From Roseimarinus sp035271585 (lineage in GTDB: Bacteria; Bacteroidota; Bacteroidia; Bacteroidales; Prolixibacteraceae): a DNA stretch of 64,000 bases. Below the pieces are notes generated by a model. The model ran no database searches. It was not told where the DNA came from and worked only from the letters and a program-made list of their open reading frames with translations. Shown piece after piece: positions 35,137 through 45,483 of this stretch. Each line of letters starts with the position of its first letter. Position 1 is the first letter of the stretch. The translations under genes and the position numbers were made by a program. Location: positions 73,733 through 137,732 of the forward strand of contig DATERL010000098.1 in assembly GCA_035271585.1 (NCBI GenBank), in the 5' to 3' direction.

Positions 35137-36639
35137 TTATTTATTTATGTTAGGATTTAGGTCTAACTCCAATTGTGGAATTGGGTAGAAAGCTGCTTCG
35201 TCTTCGGTCAAGCCCACATTTTTAGCAGCTGGTATTGATGATATAACCGAAGCTGTGCGACGTAAATCGTAAAGATGGTGTCCTTCATAAGCTAATTCCC
35301 AAGTACGTTCTTGTAATACCGCTTTACGGAAATCAGCAATTGATAAGCCAGGTGCTAAAGGTTCAAGTCCAGCGCGCTGTCTAACAACATTAATCCATTT
35401 GTAACCTTCGGCGCTGGGTCCTTCAGCTTCGGCATAAGTTAAAGCGATATCGGTAAAACGAATCATGAATGGTTTAACACTGGTTTTTTGTCCAACAAAG
35501 TGAGGATCGATATATTTAATAGAATAAACCCCTGGAATTTTGCCACTGGCAACACTGCCCACTTCGTTGCCGTCGGCATCGTAAATGGCATTTTGCATCA
35601 GCTCCGTACGGCGTTTGTCGTGCGTATCGAATGTGGTCAAAAATTCGTTATTAATACTGTAAACCTCCCAGCCATTAGTGGTATAAACCAAGGTGCCATC
35701 TTGTAGTTTTACGTAAAAAGGCTGGCCATCGCCCCAAGGCATAAACATGAGTGGCGTTTTTGAATAATTACCTTCGTTTTGGCCTGTGCGATCCATATTG
35801 ATTAACCAAATATGTTCAGGTCCGTCAGGGAAATCAACGTTGTAAATATTGAACAAATTGGGATCGAACCCATAAGCTTTTTGGTCGTTGATTACTTTAC
35901 CTGCCCAGTTGGCTGCTTCGGTATACATGGCTTTAATATCGGCAGCCATATCGCGATACTTGGCAACATCATTTTCTTTCGATGAGGCGATGTTAAGATA
36001 AACCTTTGACAATACCGACCATGCAGCTGCTCGGTCGAAACGGCCTATTTTACGTTCCAGACCTAAATTGCCCTCGGCAAACATCAAGTCGGCAATAATA
36101 AAATCGTAAACTTCATCGAGGTTAGCTGCTAACGATGGGGTTGTTTGTGCCACAGTTTTTACCATTTCCTTTTGAATGGGAACAACACCAAACACGCGTA
36201 CTAAACTAAAATAAGCCCATGCACGAACCATGTGCGCTTCACCTAAAATTCGATTTTTTACTTCGCTTGGGAAGTCGGCATCTTCTACATTCTCCAAAAC
36301 AGCGTTAGCTCGGTTAATGGCTATATAGCAATACTTAAAATAGTTTGCAAGTGTTATGTTAGTTGAGCCGGCTGTCCATTTTAACATCTCTTGAGCATCT
36401 TGCCCTTCGCTGGGTTTAAGGTCGGTAGTTTCGGTGGGTAAATCACCAATATTGGTTATCCCACGAGTGTATTCCAAAAAGGTAAATGCGTTGTAGGCAT
36501 ACATTAGCGCCGACTCGGCATCGGCCTGCGTTTTATAAAAGTTGTCGTCGGAATAAAATCCGTAGGGCTCTTCGCTCAAGTCACACGATGAAACCAGAAC
36601 ACCAAGCAATATTAAGAATGATAATATTTTCGTTTTCAT
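35137..36639 (-). CDS. SusD/RagB-family surface glycan-binding lipoprotein
   Basis: This 500-residue protein has a lipoprotein signal (V-S-S-C, Cys19) and the usual SusD layout: an N-terminal TPR-like helical part (G-E-A-H-M-V-R-A-W-A-Y-F near 152-163) and the C-terminal SusD/RagB domain with R-Q-R-A-G-L and E-R-T-W-E-L-A-Y-E-G-H. It forms the lid over the SusC pore and captures oligosaccharides at the cell surface. It starts 12 bases after susC. The enzymes downstream suggest a mannan-type ligand. Confidence 0.95.
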   Translation of the reverse strand: MKTKILSFLILLGVLVSSCDLSEEPYGFYSDDNFYKTQADAESALMYAYNAFTFLEYTRGITNIGDLPTETTDLKPSEGQDAQEMLKWTAGSTNITLANYFKYCYIAINRANAVLENVEDADFPSEVKNRILGEAHMVRAWAYFSLVRVFGVVPIQKEMVKTVAQTTPSLAANLDEVYDFIIADLMFAEGNLGLERKIGRFDRAAAWSVLSKVYLNIASSKENDVAKYRDMAADIKAMYTEAANWAGKVINDQKAYGFDPNLFNIYNVDFPDGPEHIWLINMDRTGQNEGNYSKTPLMFMPWGDGQPFYVKLQDGTLVYTTNGWEVYSINNEFLTTFDTHDKRRTELMQNAIYDADGNEVGSVASGKIPGVYSIKYIDPHFVGQKTSVKPFMIRFTDIALTYAEAEGPSAEGYKWINVVRQRAGLEPLAPGLSIADFRKAVLQERTWELAYEGHHLYDLRRTASVISSIPAAKNVGLTEDEAAFYPIPQLELDLNPNINK

Positions 36640-36651
36640 ATTTATTCAGTA

Positions 36652-39600
36652 TTAAAAAGTTAAGTTGAGGCCAAATGTCCAGTTACGCAGGCGTGGATAA
36701 CCACCCCAGTATATACCATCGAGACCAACTTCGGGGTCGTATCCTTTAAATTTAGTGAAGGTATAAAGGTTCGAAGCGTTAACGTATAGGCGGATGTTTG
36801 AGATGCTTCTCACTTTCGACATGTCGAAGGTGTAGCCTAGGCTAAGATTTTGTATCCGCAAAAAAGAGCCATCGTGAATAAACCAATCACTAAGGTATAA
36901 TTGACGTCCGTTGCGTAATGCGGGATATTCGTTGGTTGGGTTATCCATAGTCCAGCGCAAAGGCGATACATTGGGCTGTCCCAAACGGTTTTGAAACAAT
37001 ATATCGTTCCCATAAACTCCATTGAGGAAAACCGATAAGTCGAAATTTTTATATCGCATATCGATGTTCAAACTGGCAATAAAATCGGGGTTAGGGTCGC
37101 CAATAACAGTGCGGTCGTCGGTATCAATCACACCATCACCGCTAATGTCAACATATTTGAATTCGCCGGGAAGCGCCATATCGCCCAATAAACCGGCTTC
37201 AATACCTTCGGCAAGTGTTTGTATAATGCCATCGGTTTTATATCCGTAAAATACGTTAACTGGCTGACCAATAGCTAAAATATTGGCCGACTGACGAAAT
37301 TGAGTAAAGTTATAACCGCTAAATTCGTACTCCATGCCAGTATTTTTATCAACCTGCAAACCCGAGGCAACTGCATTGCCAAGGTCAATAATTTTGTCTT
37401 TGTTTTTCGAAAAAATAAAAGCTGATGAAAGTGAAAAGTCCTTGTTGTTAATAATATCACCTTCGATGGTTAATTCAACACCACGGTTCATCTTTTCACC
37501 GTCGTTCACCCATATCCGGTTATAACCCGACGAGAGCGAAAGCAAACGTTCGCGCAACAAGTCGCGTGTATTTTTTTGGTAAACATCGAAAACAACACGC
37601 AAGCGACGACTAAAGAAAGCCATGTCCAAGCCAATGTCATATTGCGCGGTGGTTTCCCATTTCAAATCGTTGTTTGGTATGCCGCCCCAAATTTGGAATC
37701 TATCATCAGCTCCCTCATGACCAACAACATAGCCAGGCCCAATAACAGTGTTCCATTGTCCCTTGTCATAATAGGTTTCGTTACCGTAACGACTTAAAGT
37801 TTGATAAGGCGAAATGCCCTCGTTTCCTGAAATACCATAACTGGCGCGTATTTTCAGTTCATCGAATACAACTAGGTCTTTAATGAACTCTTCGTTGTGC
37901 GCCTTCCAACTAATAGCTCCCGATGGGAATTGTGCCCATTTGTTGTTGGCACCAAATTTCGACGAACCATCTGCCCTATAAGTAGCGGTAAAAAGATATT
38001 TGTCCATTAAACTGTAGAAAACCCTACCGGTAAACGAAAGCATTTCGGTTTTTGTGAGTCCATTTGAATGCCTGTTTTTCTCAGGATCGCCGGCGCTCAT
38101 GTTTTCGTTTTGAAGCGCTTCGTTTACAAAATTATACGAACCCAAGTTCGATGACCTGCTCATGGTATATTGATACGAGTGGCTGGCCATTGCGTTAAAT
38201 TTGTGTATTCCGGCAAACTCCTTATTGAAAGTCAGGTAGGTTTCTGACAATAAATTATGTCCCATCCAGTTTCCAATAGATGCTGCACCATTGTTGAAGT
38301 ATCCGCCCTCGGTATATTCTTTAGGACTATAGCTATCCGAAACAGTAGTCCCAAACTTGTAATTTACCTGCGATTTTAAGTTTAACGACTCTGTCATCTG
38401 AAAATTAAGCAGGTATGAAGTAATGTAATCAAGCCCTTGATTTTTGTTCAACACATTTTCGGTAATGGCCAGCGGATGACCAAAATCGGTAATGGTTGTG
38501 CGGTAATAATGACCGTCCTCATCGTAAACAGGCCAGAGTGGATTCCGAGAGTAAGACAAGCCGCCATTATTATTACGGAAGTTACGCGAGAAAATATTTG
38601 AGCTGGTGATGCTCAACTTATCGGTAACTTTGTGTGTAACGCCTAAATTGACGATAAATTTTTGGTACTCATCGTTTATATATACTCCATTTTGCTCAAG
38701 GTAATTAGCACTGAGGTTAAACGAAGTTTGATCGTTTGCGCTGCGAATAGCCACCGTTGTGTTATTCGAAACCGGAGAGTCGCGAAATACAACGTCGGCC
38801 CAATTTGTATGGTATGGCCATTGACCCGATTGAATTTCGGAGATCGACGGATAATAAACTCCGTTTGAATTGGTTTGTCCGTTGTAAATAATTTGCAACC
38901 CTGCATTTGACATGTCTTCGTTGGTTAATTGAGCCATCAATAGCGGGTCATTCCACATGTTTAGTTTTGAGGAGAATTGTGAAACCGTGGTTTGTTGTTG
39001 AATATCGATGTGGGTTGTGCCCGATTTTGCTTTTTTGGTTGTAACCATAATCACACCATTTGCACCACGTGAACCATAAATGGCCGAAGCCGAAGCATCT
39101 TTTAATATTTCAACCGATTCGATATCGGCAGGGTTAATTTGTTTCAAGTCGCCAGCTTCACCCAAAGGAAAACCATCAACCACCACCAAAGGAGCATTGG
39201 AACCGCGAAGCGAACTTCCACCACGCACACGAATTGTAGCACCTGCGCCTGGTTCTTGCGACGAGTTAACAACTTGCAAACCTGCTGAGCGCCCTTGCAA
39301 TAAACGATCAATTGAATTCGAAGGAGAGTTTTGTAAGCCTTCAACTTTAATTGTACTTACCGAACCGGTAAGGTCGCTTTTTCTCACTTCGCCATATCCA
39401 ATTACCACTACCTCTTCGAGGCCTTTTACGTCTTCATCGAGCAGAACACTCAAAGCAGTGTTGCCTTGAGAAACAACTTGTTTTGATTTATATCCTACAA
39501 ATGAAAACACCAAAACGGCATTATTAGATACTGTTTTTATGGTAAACTCACCATTTATATCGGTGACCGTTCCATTTAATGTGCCTTTTTCGACGACACT

Positions 39601-39750
39601 AACTCCCGGTAGCTTTTCACCTTGTTTGGTTTCTACCGTTCCGAAAACCTGGGTCGATTGTGAATAACCCGGCAATACCAAACCTATGCTCATGGCCAGT
39701 ATCATTAGGCTAACAATCAATGCTTTTTGTTTTAAAAGTTTAGATTTCAT
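36652..39750 (-). CDS. SusC/RagA-family TonB-dependent oligosaccharide transporter
   Basis: I take the start at 39750 (1032 residues), because a standard signal peptide begins there and ends G-Y-S-Q near residue 31. An in-frame ATG at 39816 would put 22 charged residues before the signal. Residues 35-108 are the carboxypeptidase-regulatory-like domain (G-V-S-V-V-E-K-G-T, F-S-F-V-G-Y), and 111-120 the SusC signature L-E-E-V-V-V-I-G-Y-G. Then come the plug (about 125-240, with S-A-S-A-I-Y-G-S-R-G-A-N-G-V) and the beta barrel to the aromatic C-terminus (L-T-F). It imports glycan fragments across the outer membrane using TonB energy. It is the first gene of the locus and divergent from the AraC regulator. 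Confidence 0.95.
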   Translation of the reverse strand: MKSKLLKQKALIVSLMILAMSIGLVLPGYSQSTQVFGTVETKQGEKLPGVSVVEKGTLNGTVTDINGEFTIKTVSNNAVLVFSFVGYKSKQVVSQGNTALSVLLDEDVKGLEEVVVIGYGEVRKSDLTGSVSTIKVEGLQNSPSNSIDRLLQGRSAGLQVVNSSQEPGAGATIRVRGGSSLRGSNAPLVVVDGFPLGEAGDLKQINPADIESVEILKDASASAIYGSRGANGVIMVTTKKAKSGTTHIDIQQQTTVSQFSSKLNMWNDPLLMAQLTNEDMSNAGLQIIYNGQTNSNGVYYPSISEIQSGQWPYHTNWADVVFRDSPVSNNTTVAIRSANDQTSFNLSANYLEQNGVYINDEYQKFIVNLGVTHKVTDKLSITSSNIFSRNFRNNNGGLSYSRNPLWPVYDEDGHYYRTTITDFGHPLAITENVLNKNQGLDYITSYLLNFQMTESLNLKSQVNYKFGTTVSDSYSPKEYTEGGYFNNGAASIGNWMGHNLLSETYLTFNKEFAGIHKFNAMASHSYQYTMSRSSNLGSYNFVNEALQNENMSAGDPEKNRHSNGLTKTEMLSFTGRVFYSLMDKYLFTATYRADGSSKFGANNKWAQFPSGAISWKAHNEEFIKDLVVFDELKIRASYGISGNEGISPYQTLSRYGNETYYDKGQWNTVIGPGYVVGHEGADDRFQIWGGIPNNDLKWETTAQYDIGLDMAFFSRRLRVVFDVYQKNTRDLLRERLLSLSSGYNRIWVNDGEKMNRGVELTIEGDIINNKDFSLSSAFIFSKNKDKIIDLGNAVASGLQVDKNTGMEYEFSGYNFTQFRQSANILAIGQPVNVFYGYKTDGIIQTLAEGIEAGLLGDMALPGEFKYVDISGDGVIDTDDRTVIGDPNPDFIASLNIDMRYKNFDLSVFLNGVYGNDILFQNRLGQPNVSPLRWTMDNPTNEYPALRNGRQLYLSDWFIHDGSFLRIQNLSLGYTFDMSKVRSISNIRLYVNASNLYTFTKFKGYDPEVGLDGIYWGGYPRLRNWTFGLNLTF

Positions 39751-39893
39751 ACGAATAAATTTGATTTTAATTTTTGCATGAAACTCATCCTGATAGAAAA
39801 TCTGAATTTGCTTCATTTTAATAATTTTCTTCTCTCAATCTCCACTTTTAATGTGGATTGTTTTTAAATATGATTTAAGATTTAGTGTTAGTA

Positions 39894-39901
39894 CAAAGTT
39901 A
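39894..39901 (-). promoter_or_regulatory. Minus-7 element of the mannan locus
   Basis: The minus strand reads TAACTTTG, a TAnnTTTG match 143 bases upstream of the chosen susC start. This leaves a long leader that could carry regulatory structure. No TTTG occurs 19-21 bases further up. The rest of the 357-base divergent spacer is AT-rich and shows no other gene. Confidence 0.4.
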
Positions 39902-40107
39902 TTAATGATAGGGGTAGTTAGCTAGCCAGTTTAATGTTAATTTGCAATACTATTATGAATTTAGACAAACACTATAATCCATATTATGCCGCTTATAATG
40001 CCTAATAGACCGATTTATAGAGGATAAGAGCGAGCAAGCACATAATGATATATTGAATTATTTTAATTAGTTTCGTGCATTAAAACATCAATATTTAGCA
40101 TTTAATC

Positions 40108-40968
40108 ATGACAAACAGAATAGTAAGAGAGATTACCCCTTTGGCTGACGATGATTTTTTCATTGTACTAAATCACTACAATGCAAAGTTTGACTTTCCG
40201 GTGCATTATCATCCTGAATATGAGATGAACTTGGTTTTAAACTCGAAGGGGAAACGCATTATTGGTGATTCAATTAAGGATTACGAATCGCCCGATTTGG
40301 TTTTAATAGGATCCAATACGCCCCATGCTTGGACAGGCTGCGAAAATGGAGTACAAGTTATAACCATCCAGTTTCAACTCGATTTTTTGGGGGAAAGATT
40401 TTTGGCAAGAAAACTCTCGATGCCAATACGCGAAATGCTAGAACGTTCAAAAATGGGCATCTTGTTTTCGCCCAAAACAACAACCACTCTTACTGAACGA
40501 ATACTGAAACTTTCAGAGATGAGAGGCTTCGACTCCTTGCTCGAACTGCTTTCAATTTTATACGATTTATCGATTTCTCGCAATCAAGTTACCCTTTCGT
40601 CCTTATCGTACGTTGGGCAATTTGATACTTCTAAAAGCCGCCGTATTAAAATGGTGAACGAATATTTATATAAAAACCTTCAAAGCAATATTCGAATTAA
40701 CGATGTAGCCGAGCAGGTAAGTATGTCTCCATCGGCTTTTAGCCATTTTTTTAAAAAGCGCACGCAGCGATCGTTTACCGATTACCTGACCGATTTACGC
40801 ATAGGCCATGCAGCCCGCTTACTTATCGATAGCGAAAAAAATATTTCTGAAATATGTTTCGAAAGCGGGTTTAATAATATTTCGAACTTTAACCGTTCAT
40901 TCAAAGCTCAAAAAGGATGTACACCCAGTGAATTTAGAAGTCAGCAAAAGTTAATCACAAAGCATTAA
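40108..40968 (+). CDS. AraC-family regulator with cupin sensor
   Basis: This 286-residue cytoplasmic protein has an N-terminal cupin (about 15-95, with H-Y-H-P-E-Y-E and H-A-W-T) and a C-terminal AraC domain with two helix-turn-helix motifs (about 185-283: D-V-A-E-Q-V-S-M-S-P-S-A-F-S-H-F-F, then I-S-E-I-C-F-E-S-G-F-N-N-I-S-N-F-N-R). The cupin resembles sugar-sensing AraC proteins. It is divergent from susC with 357 bases between starts, and upstream of GH31, so it is the natural candidate to control one or both. This differs from the more usual hybrid two-component or ECF-sigma control of PULs. Confidence 0.92.
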   Translation: MTNRIVREITPLADDDFFIVLNHYNAKFDFPVHYHPEYEMNLVLNSKGKRIIGDSIKDYESPDLVLIGSNTPHAWTGCENGVQVITIQFQLDFLGERFLARKLSMPIREMLERSKMGILFSPKTTTTLTERILKLSEMRGFDSLLELLSILYDLSISRNQVTLSSLSYVGQFDTSKSRRIKMVNEYLYKNLQSNIRINDVAEQVSMSPSAFSHFFKKRTQRSFTDYLTDLRIGHAARLLIDSEKNISEICFESGFNNISNFNRSFKAQKGCTPSEFRSQQKLITKH

Positions 40969-41103
40969 TAGTAGGTCTTAATTGACATAACAGCCTCCAA
41001 TTACAAACAATAAACACACCTTGTGCTATTTCATTTTATGTAATTTAGTTCCTTGATAAATTAATCTCGACTCATATAATAACAAAATATTAAACAGAAT
41101 AAA

Positions 41104-43917
41104 ATGAAAGTAATCAACTTGATAATCATTGCTTTACTCGCTTTGCACTTAAATTCGTGCCAAAAAACAACGGTCGAAATTACGCCTATCGAAAACGGTG
41201 CTGAAATCACAAGCACCAAGCTAAACATTAGGGTTCAGTTTTATACCGAAAACATTGCACGGGTTACTAAATGGGATAATGCGGGCAAACCCGACAAAAC
41301 AAGTCTTGTTGTTATACAACATTCACTGCCTTTGCTAGGCATCGAGCAACAAGAAACCAGTCAAGCCATTATACTTTCGAGCGATGCGCTTTCGCTTTCA
41401 ATCGATAAAAAAAGCGGCAACATACAATATCTAGATAATGACAAAAAAATACTCCTAAAGGAAAAAGGAAAAGCCAGTTTTGAACCCATAGAGTACGATG
41501 GAGATCAAGGTTTTTCGGTTAAACAGCAATTTGAACTCACTCCCGACGAAGGAATTTACGGATTGGGACAACACCAATATGGCTACTTTAATTACCGAGG
41601 AAAAGAAGTGAAACTGGTTCAAAGCAACACCGACGCGGTAAATCCCTTCCTGGTTTCAACTCAAAACTATGGCATATTATGGGATAATTACTCCATGACT
41701 ATTTTTAAAGATAACAAAGATGGTGCATCAATTTTTTCGGATATGGCCGATAACATTGACTATTATTTTATTAGTGGTGATAATACCGACAAGGTAATTT
41801 CGGGTTACCGACACCTTACCGGCAAGGCTCCTATGTACGGAAAATATGCTTTTGGCTTTTGGCAAAGCAAGGAACATTACGATACACAGGAAGAATTACT
41901 AAGTGTTGCCCGTAAATACCGCCAACTAAACATCCCAATCGATAATATGATACAGGACTGGGACTATTGGAACGGCACTGAAAACTGGAGCGGAATGTTT
42001 TTCGATAAAACACTTTTTCCCAACCCCGAAGGCATGATGAAAGAATTACGAAAAATGAATTACCATGCCATTATTTCAATTTGGCCAGCCCTTGGCCCCA
42101 ATACCGAAATCAACAAAGAGATGGATCGGAAAGGGTTATTGTATTCACCTATCGGATGGGCGGGCTTCAAATACTACGACACTTACAAACCGGGCGCCAA
42201 CGAGCTTTACTGGAAATACCTGCGCGATGGTATTTACTCGAAAGGACTCGATGGTTGGTGGATCGACTCTACCGAACCCGACGTAATCAACGCCTTATCG
42301 AAAGAAGCGACCGAATATGAAATGAAGAAAATGGGCAGCAACTATTTGGGGTCGTTTGCCCGCTACCTGAATACTTACTCGTTGGTAATGACCGACGATA
42401 TTCACCGATTTTGGCGAGAAGAAACATCCGATCGTCGTGCTTATATTTTAACCCGGTCATGTTTTGCCGGTCAGCAACGCAATGCGGCAACAACCTGGAG
42501 TGGCGATATTGGTGCCAGTTGGGGAATTTACCGCAACCAAATTTCGGCGGGGCTCAATCACTCCATGTCGGGCATCCCATACTGGACTTTTGATATTGGT
42601 GCTTTTGTTTTGGGCTCGTACGACGGAGTTTTTAACCGTGGGGGCAGCGATCCAGCTTATCACGAGTTTTATACCCGCATGTTCCAGTTTGGTGCTTTTA
42701 CCCCAATTTTCAGGTCGCACGGATCAGATACTCCACGAGAAATGTGGGAGATGGGTGAGTTTATGCCCGCCTTGGTCAAAATCGACAACCTGCGTTATCG
42801 CTTAATGCCCTACATCTACTCGCTGGCCTGGAAAGTTACCAACGACGATTATACCATAATGCGCGGATTACCCATGGATTTTGGCATCGATAAAAACTGT
42901 TTTAACATCGATAACCAGTATATGTTTGGACCATCGATAATGGCTTGCCCCGTAAGCGATTTTATGTACCACCGCCCCCCAAGTGCCAGTAAAGTAATTG
43001 GGACTGAATTTTTTAAAACGGCCGATGGGCAACCTGGATTATTAGCTCGTTATTACACCGATAACCGTTTCGAAAACCTTTCACACAACACCACCGACCC
43101 CAACATTGACATCAACTGGTATGGTGGCCGCCCAAGTTTCGTTACCGATTCAATGTATTCCATACGCTGGGAAGGTGTGTTAGTTCCCTCGGAAACTGGA
43201 AAACATCAATTTCACATTAAAAGCTACGATACCCGACGAGTTTTTATCGACGGAAAAGAAGTGCAAATATTACAAGAAGGGAATGAAGCTTATAGCCAGT
43301 TTATTGAGCTCGAAGCTGGAAAAAGCTACCAATTTGTTGCCGAAGTCGAGAACAAACAAACCGGTGCCGCCCGTATGATTATCAACTGGAAAACACCTTC
43401 GGTTTTTGAATTGGAAGCACAAGCCGTTGAAATCGAAAAAACAATTAACGTGTACTTGCCCTCCTCAACAATTTGGTACGACTTCTGGACAGGTCAACAA
43501 TTTACCGGAGGCGATAAAATTAATACACCGGCCCCCATCGATATTATCCCCTTATTTGTACGCGCAGGTTCAATTATCCCCATGGGACCTTTTATACAAT
43601 ATACTACTGAAAAACCGGCCGATCCTATTGAATTAAGAATTTACACCGGCGCTAATGGCGAATTTGAATTGTACGAAGACGAAAACGATAACTACAATTA
43701 CGAAAAGGGAATATACAGCACCATTAAATTAAAATGGAACGACAAAGCCCGTGAATTGACCATTGATGAACGGCAAGGTGAATTTCCCGGAATGCTGAAA
43801 ACTCGAAAATTCAATATCGTTTTGGTTGAAAGCGGAAAAGGAAATGGCTTAAATATTTCGAATGGTTTTGACAAAACAGTTATTTACAATGGCAGCGCAC
43901 TGTTGGTGAAACTTTAA
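41104..43917 (+). CDS. GH31 alpha-xylosidase/alpha-glucosidase-like lipoprotein with inserted PA14 domain
   Basis: This 937-residue protein has a lipoprotein signal (L-N-S-C, Cys19), an N-terminal beta-sandwich (about 25-240), and the GH31 barrel (about 242-600). The nucleophile is Asp388 in G-W-W-I-D-S-T-E-P-D and the acid/base Asp468 in T-W-S-G-D-I. A PA14 domain (about 643-765) is inserted before the C-terminal beta domains. The F-A-G-Q-Q-R-N-A-A-T-T-W-S-G-D-I block and the PA14 domain recall alpha-xylosidases acting on xyloglucan oligosaccharides, but alpha-glucosidase is also possible. It lies 135 bases after the regulator and is followed by a terminator. Its role in mannan use is not obvious; it may serve a xyloglucan or side-chain function together with GH9. 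Confidence 0.9.
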   Translation: MKVINLIIIALLALHLNSCQKTTVEITPIENGAEITSTKLNIRVQFYTENIARVTKWDNAGKPDKTSLVVIQHSLPLLGIEQQETSQAIILSSDALSLSIDKKSGNIQYLDNDKKILLKEKGKASFEPIEYDGDQGFSVKQQFELTPDEGIYGLGQHQYGYFNYRGKEVKLVQSNTDAVNPFLVSTQNYGILWDNYSMTIFKDNKDGASIFSDMADNIDYYFISGDNTDKVISGYRHLTGKAPMYGKYAFGFWQSKEHYDTQEELLSVARKYRQLNIPIDNMIQDWDYWNGTENWSGMFFDKTLFPNPEGMMKELRKMNYHAIISIWPALGPNTEINKEMDRKGLLYSPIGWAGFKYYDTYKPGANELYWKYLRDGIYSKGLDGWWIDSTEPDVINALSKEATEYEMKKMGSNYLGSFARYLNTYSLVMTDDIHRFWREETSDRRAYILTRSCFAGQQRNAATTWSGDIGASWGIYRNQISAGLNHSMSGIPYWTFDIGAFVLGSYDGVFNRGGSDPAYHEFYTRMFQFGAFTPIFRSHGSDTPREMWEMGEFMPALVKIDNLRYRLMPYIYSLAWKVTNDDYTIMRGLPMDFGIDKNCFNIDNQYMFGPSIMACPVSDFMYHRPPSASKVIGTEFFKTADGQPGLLARYYTDNRFENLSHNTTDPNIDINWYGGRPSFVTDSMYSIRWEGVLVPSETGKHQFHIKSYDTRRVFIDGKEVQILQEGNEAYSQFIELEAGKSYQFVAEVENKQTGAARMIINWKTPSVFELEAQAVEIEKTINVYLPSSTIWYDFWTGQQFTGGDKINTPAPIDIIPLFVRAGSIIPMGPFIQYTTEKPADPIELRIYTGANGEFELYEDENDNYNYEKGIYSTIKLKWNDKARELTIDERQGEFPGMLKTRKFNIVLVESGKGNGLNISNGFDKTVIYNGSALLVKL

Positions 43918-43930
43918 AAAACAACGAATA

Positions 43931-43979
43931 CCTCGTGCCTAGCAATTAATAATAAGCTTGTGTGGCACGGGGTGTTTTT
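43931..43979 (+). terminator. Terminator after GH31
   Basis: CCTCGTGCC (43931-43939) pairs with GGCACGGGG (43964-43972), including one U:G, and is followed by TGTTTTT. The remaining spacer to 44257 (about 280 bases) is AT-rich and shows no gene. TATATTCG at 44210-44217 is a one-mismatch minus-7 candidate for the MFS gene. Confidence 0.8.
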
Positions 43980-44257
43980 ATGCATTTTAATCAATAAATA
44001 TTCGCAAACGAGCTTCTTAAAGAACACCCGCAAATAATTGGCAAGCGATTTAAATCTCTCTTTTGTTCATTCATAACATTTCTTCAATTATCAAATAATG
44101 GTATAAATTGAGATAACTTGCACCCTAGTTTTTCTTCATTAGCGAAATAAGCAAAACTACAAATCAACACATATTTGCCTTTTTTAGTTTCATTTTTCAA
44201 TAAAACACTTATATTCGCTGTTAATATTCAACCAAAAATCATTTAAAACTTAACCGA

Positions 44258-45463
44258 ATGAACAAAAATAGTAATACTACCGGATGGGTAGTTACGATAG
44301 CTGCAACAAGCATTAATTTGCTTTTAGGCTTCCTTTATTCGTGGAGCGTAATCAAAGAATCGTTGGTAGGCGACTGGGGCTGGTCAAATACCGAAGCAAC
44401 ACTTCCATACACTGTATGTGTAGCCATGTTATCGTTTATGACCGTATTTGGTGGCCGAATGCAAGACAAATATGGCCCCCGAAAAATAGCCTTATTGGGA
44501 GGAATACTTTTTGGAACTGGACTTATAGCTTCAGCTTATGCTAAGAGCCCTTTTGTAATGCTAATAACATTTGGTTTAATCAGTGGATTGGGAATGGGTG
44601 TTGCCTATGCAACCACTACTCCGGCAGCCATAAAATGGTTCGAACCACGCAAAAAAGGATTAATTTCGGGAATTGTTGTTGCCGGAATTGGTATTTCGTC
44701 ACTTTTTATGGCTCCTTTAACCGATAAACTTTTAAGGACTTATTCAACCGAAAAAACATTCTTGATATTAGGCGCAATTGCCCTTGTTTTATTGGTTTCA
44801 TTCTCGTTAATACTCCGCAACCCAGGTAAAGATTTTAAACCTAAGGTTAAAGAAGGCAAACCAGCGACTAAAAATGGCGACGATTATACCTGGAAGGAAA
44901 TGTTAAAAACACGTCAGTTTCGTATCCTATGGGCTACTTATCTCTTAAGTGCAACTGCCGGGCTGATGCTGATTCCCCATATTGTGAGCATTGTTAAAGT
45001 ACAGGCTAATTCTGGCAATGGCTTTTTAGTAGTAATGGCTTTCTCGGTTTTCAATACAGGTGGTCGTGTAATTGGCGGTTTCCTTTCCGATAAAATTGGT
45101 CGTACAAACTCCTTGCTTACTGTTTTCGCCCTACAGGCCGTTAACATGTTTGTATTTTCGTTTTACACCAGTGTCCCCTTACTTATAGTAGGAGTTTCGG
45201 TTGCAGGTATTGCTTATGGTGCCTTATTTGCTTTGTACCCATCTACTACTGCCGATTTTTTTGGCCTCAAAAACTTGGGCGTAAATTATGGGTTTATGTT
45301 TACCAGTTGGGGTATTGCAGGTATTATTGGCCCTATATTAGCAGGCAAAGTTGCCGATTTAACTGGCAACTACACTGTATCGTATATAGTTGCAGGCTCA
45401 ATGCTTATTTTGGGCGCTCTACTGGTGAAATTTATTAAAGCACCGGCCATGCGAACGGCTTAA
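44258..45463 (+). CDS. MFS transporter, oxalate/formate antiporter (OFA) type
   Basis: This 401-residue protein has twelve membrane segments. The N-terminal G-W-V-V-T-I-A-A-T-S-I-N-L-L-L-G and Y-S-W-S-V blocks, the G-G-R-M-Q-D-K-Y-G-P-R-K loop between segments 2 and 3, and S-D-K-I-G-R-T-N in the second half are typical of OFA-type major facilitators. These carry small organic acids such as formate, oxalate or lactate. The real substrate cannot be read from sequence. It is a single gene, bounded by terminators on both sides. Confidence 0.92.
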   Translation: MNKNSNTTGWVVTIAATSINLLLGFLYSWSVIKESLVGDWGWSNTEATLPYTVCVAMLSFMTVFGGRMQDKYGPRKIALLGGILFGTGLIASAYAKSPFVMLITFGLISGLGMGVAYATTTPAAIKWFEPRKKGLISGIVVAGIGISSLFMAPLTDKLLRTYSTEKTFLILGAIALVLLVSFSLILRNPGKDFKPKVKEGKPATKNGDDYTWKEMLKTRQFRILWATYLLSATAGLMLIPHIVSIVKVQANSGNGFLVVMAFSVFNTGGRVIGGFLSDKIGRTNSLLTVFALQAVNMFVFSFYTSVPLLIVGVSVAGIAYGALFALYPSTTADFFGLKNLGVNYGFMFTSWGIAGIIGPILAGKVADLTGNYTVSYIVAGSMLILGALLVKFIKAPAMRTA

Positions 45464-45483
45464 ACACACTTCATTTTAAATGA

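Noticed and set aside
39751..39816. Upstream start of the SusC gene
   Set aside because: The extra 22 residues are charged and would precede a normal signal peptide. The start at 39750 gives the expected N-terminus.
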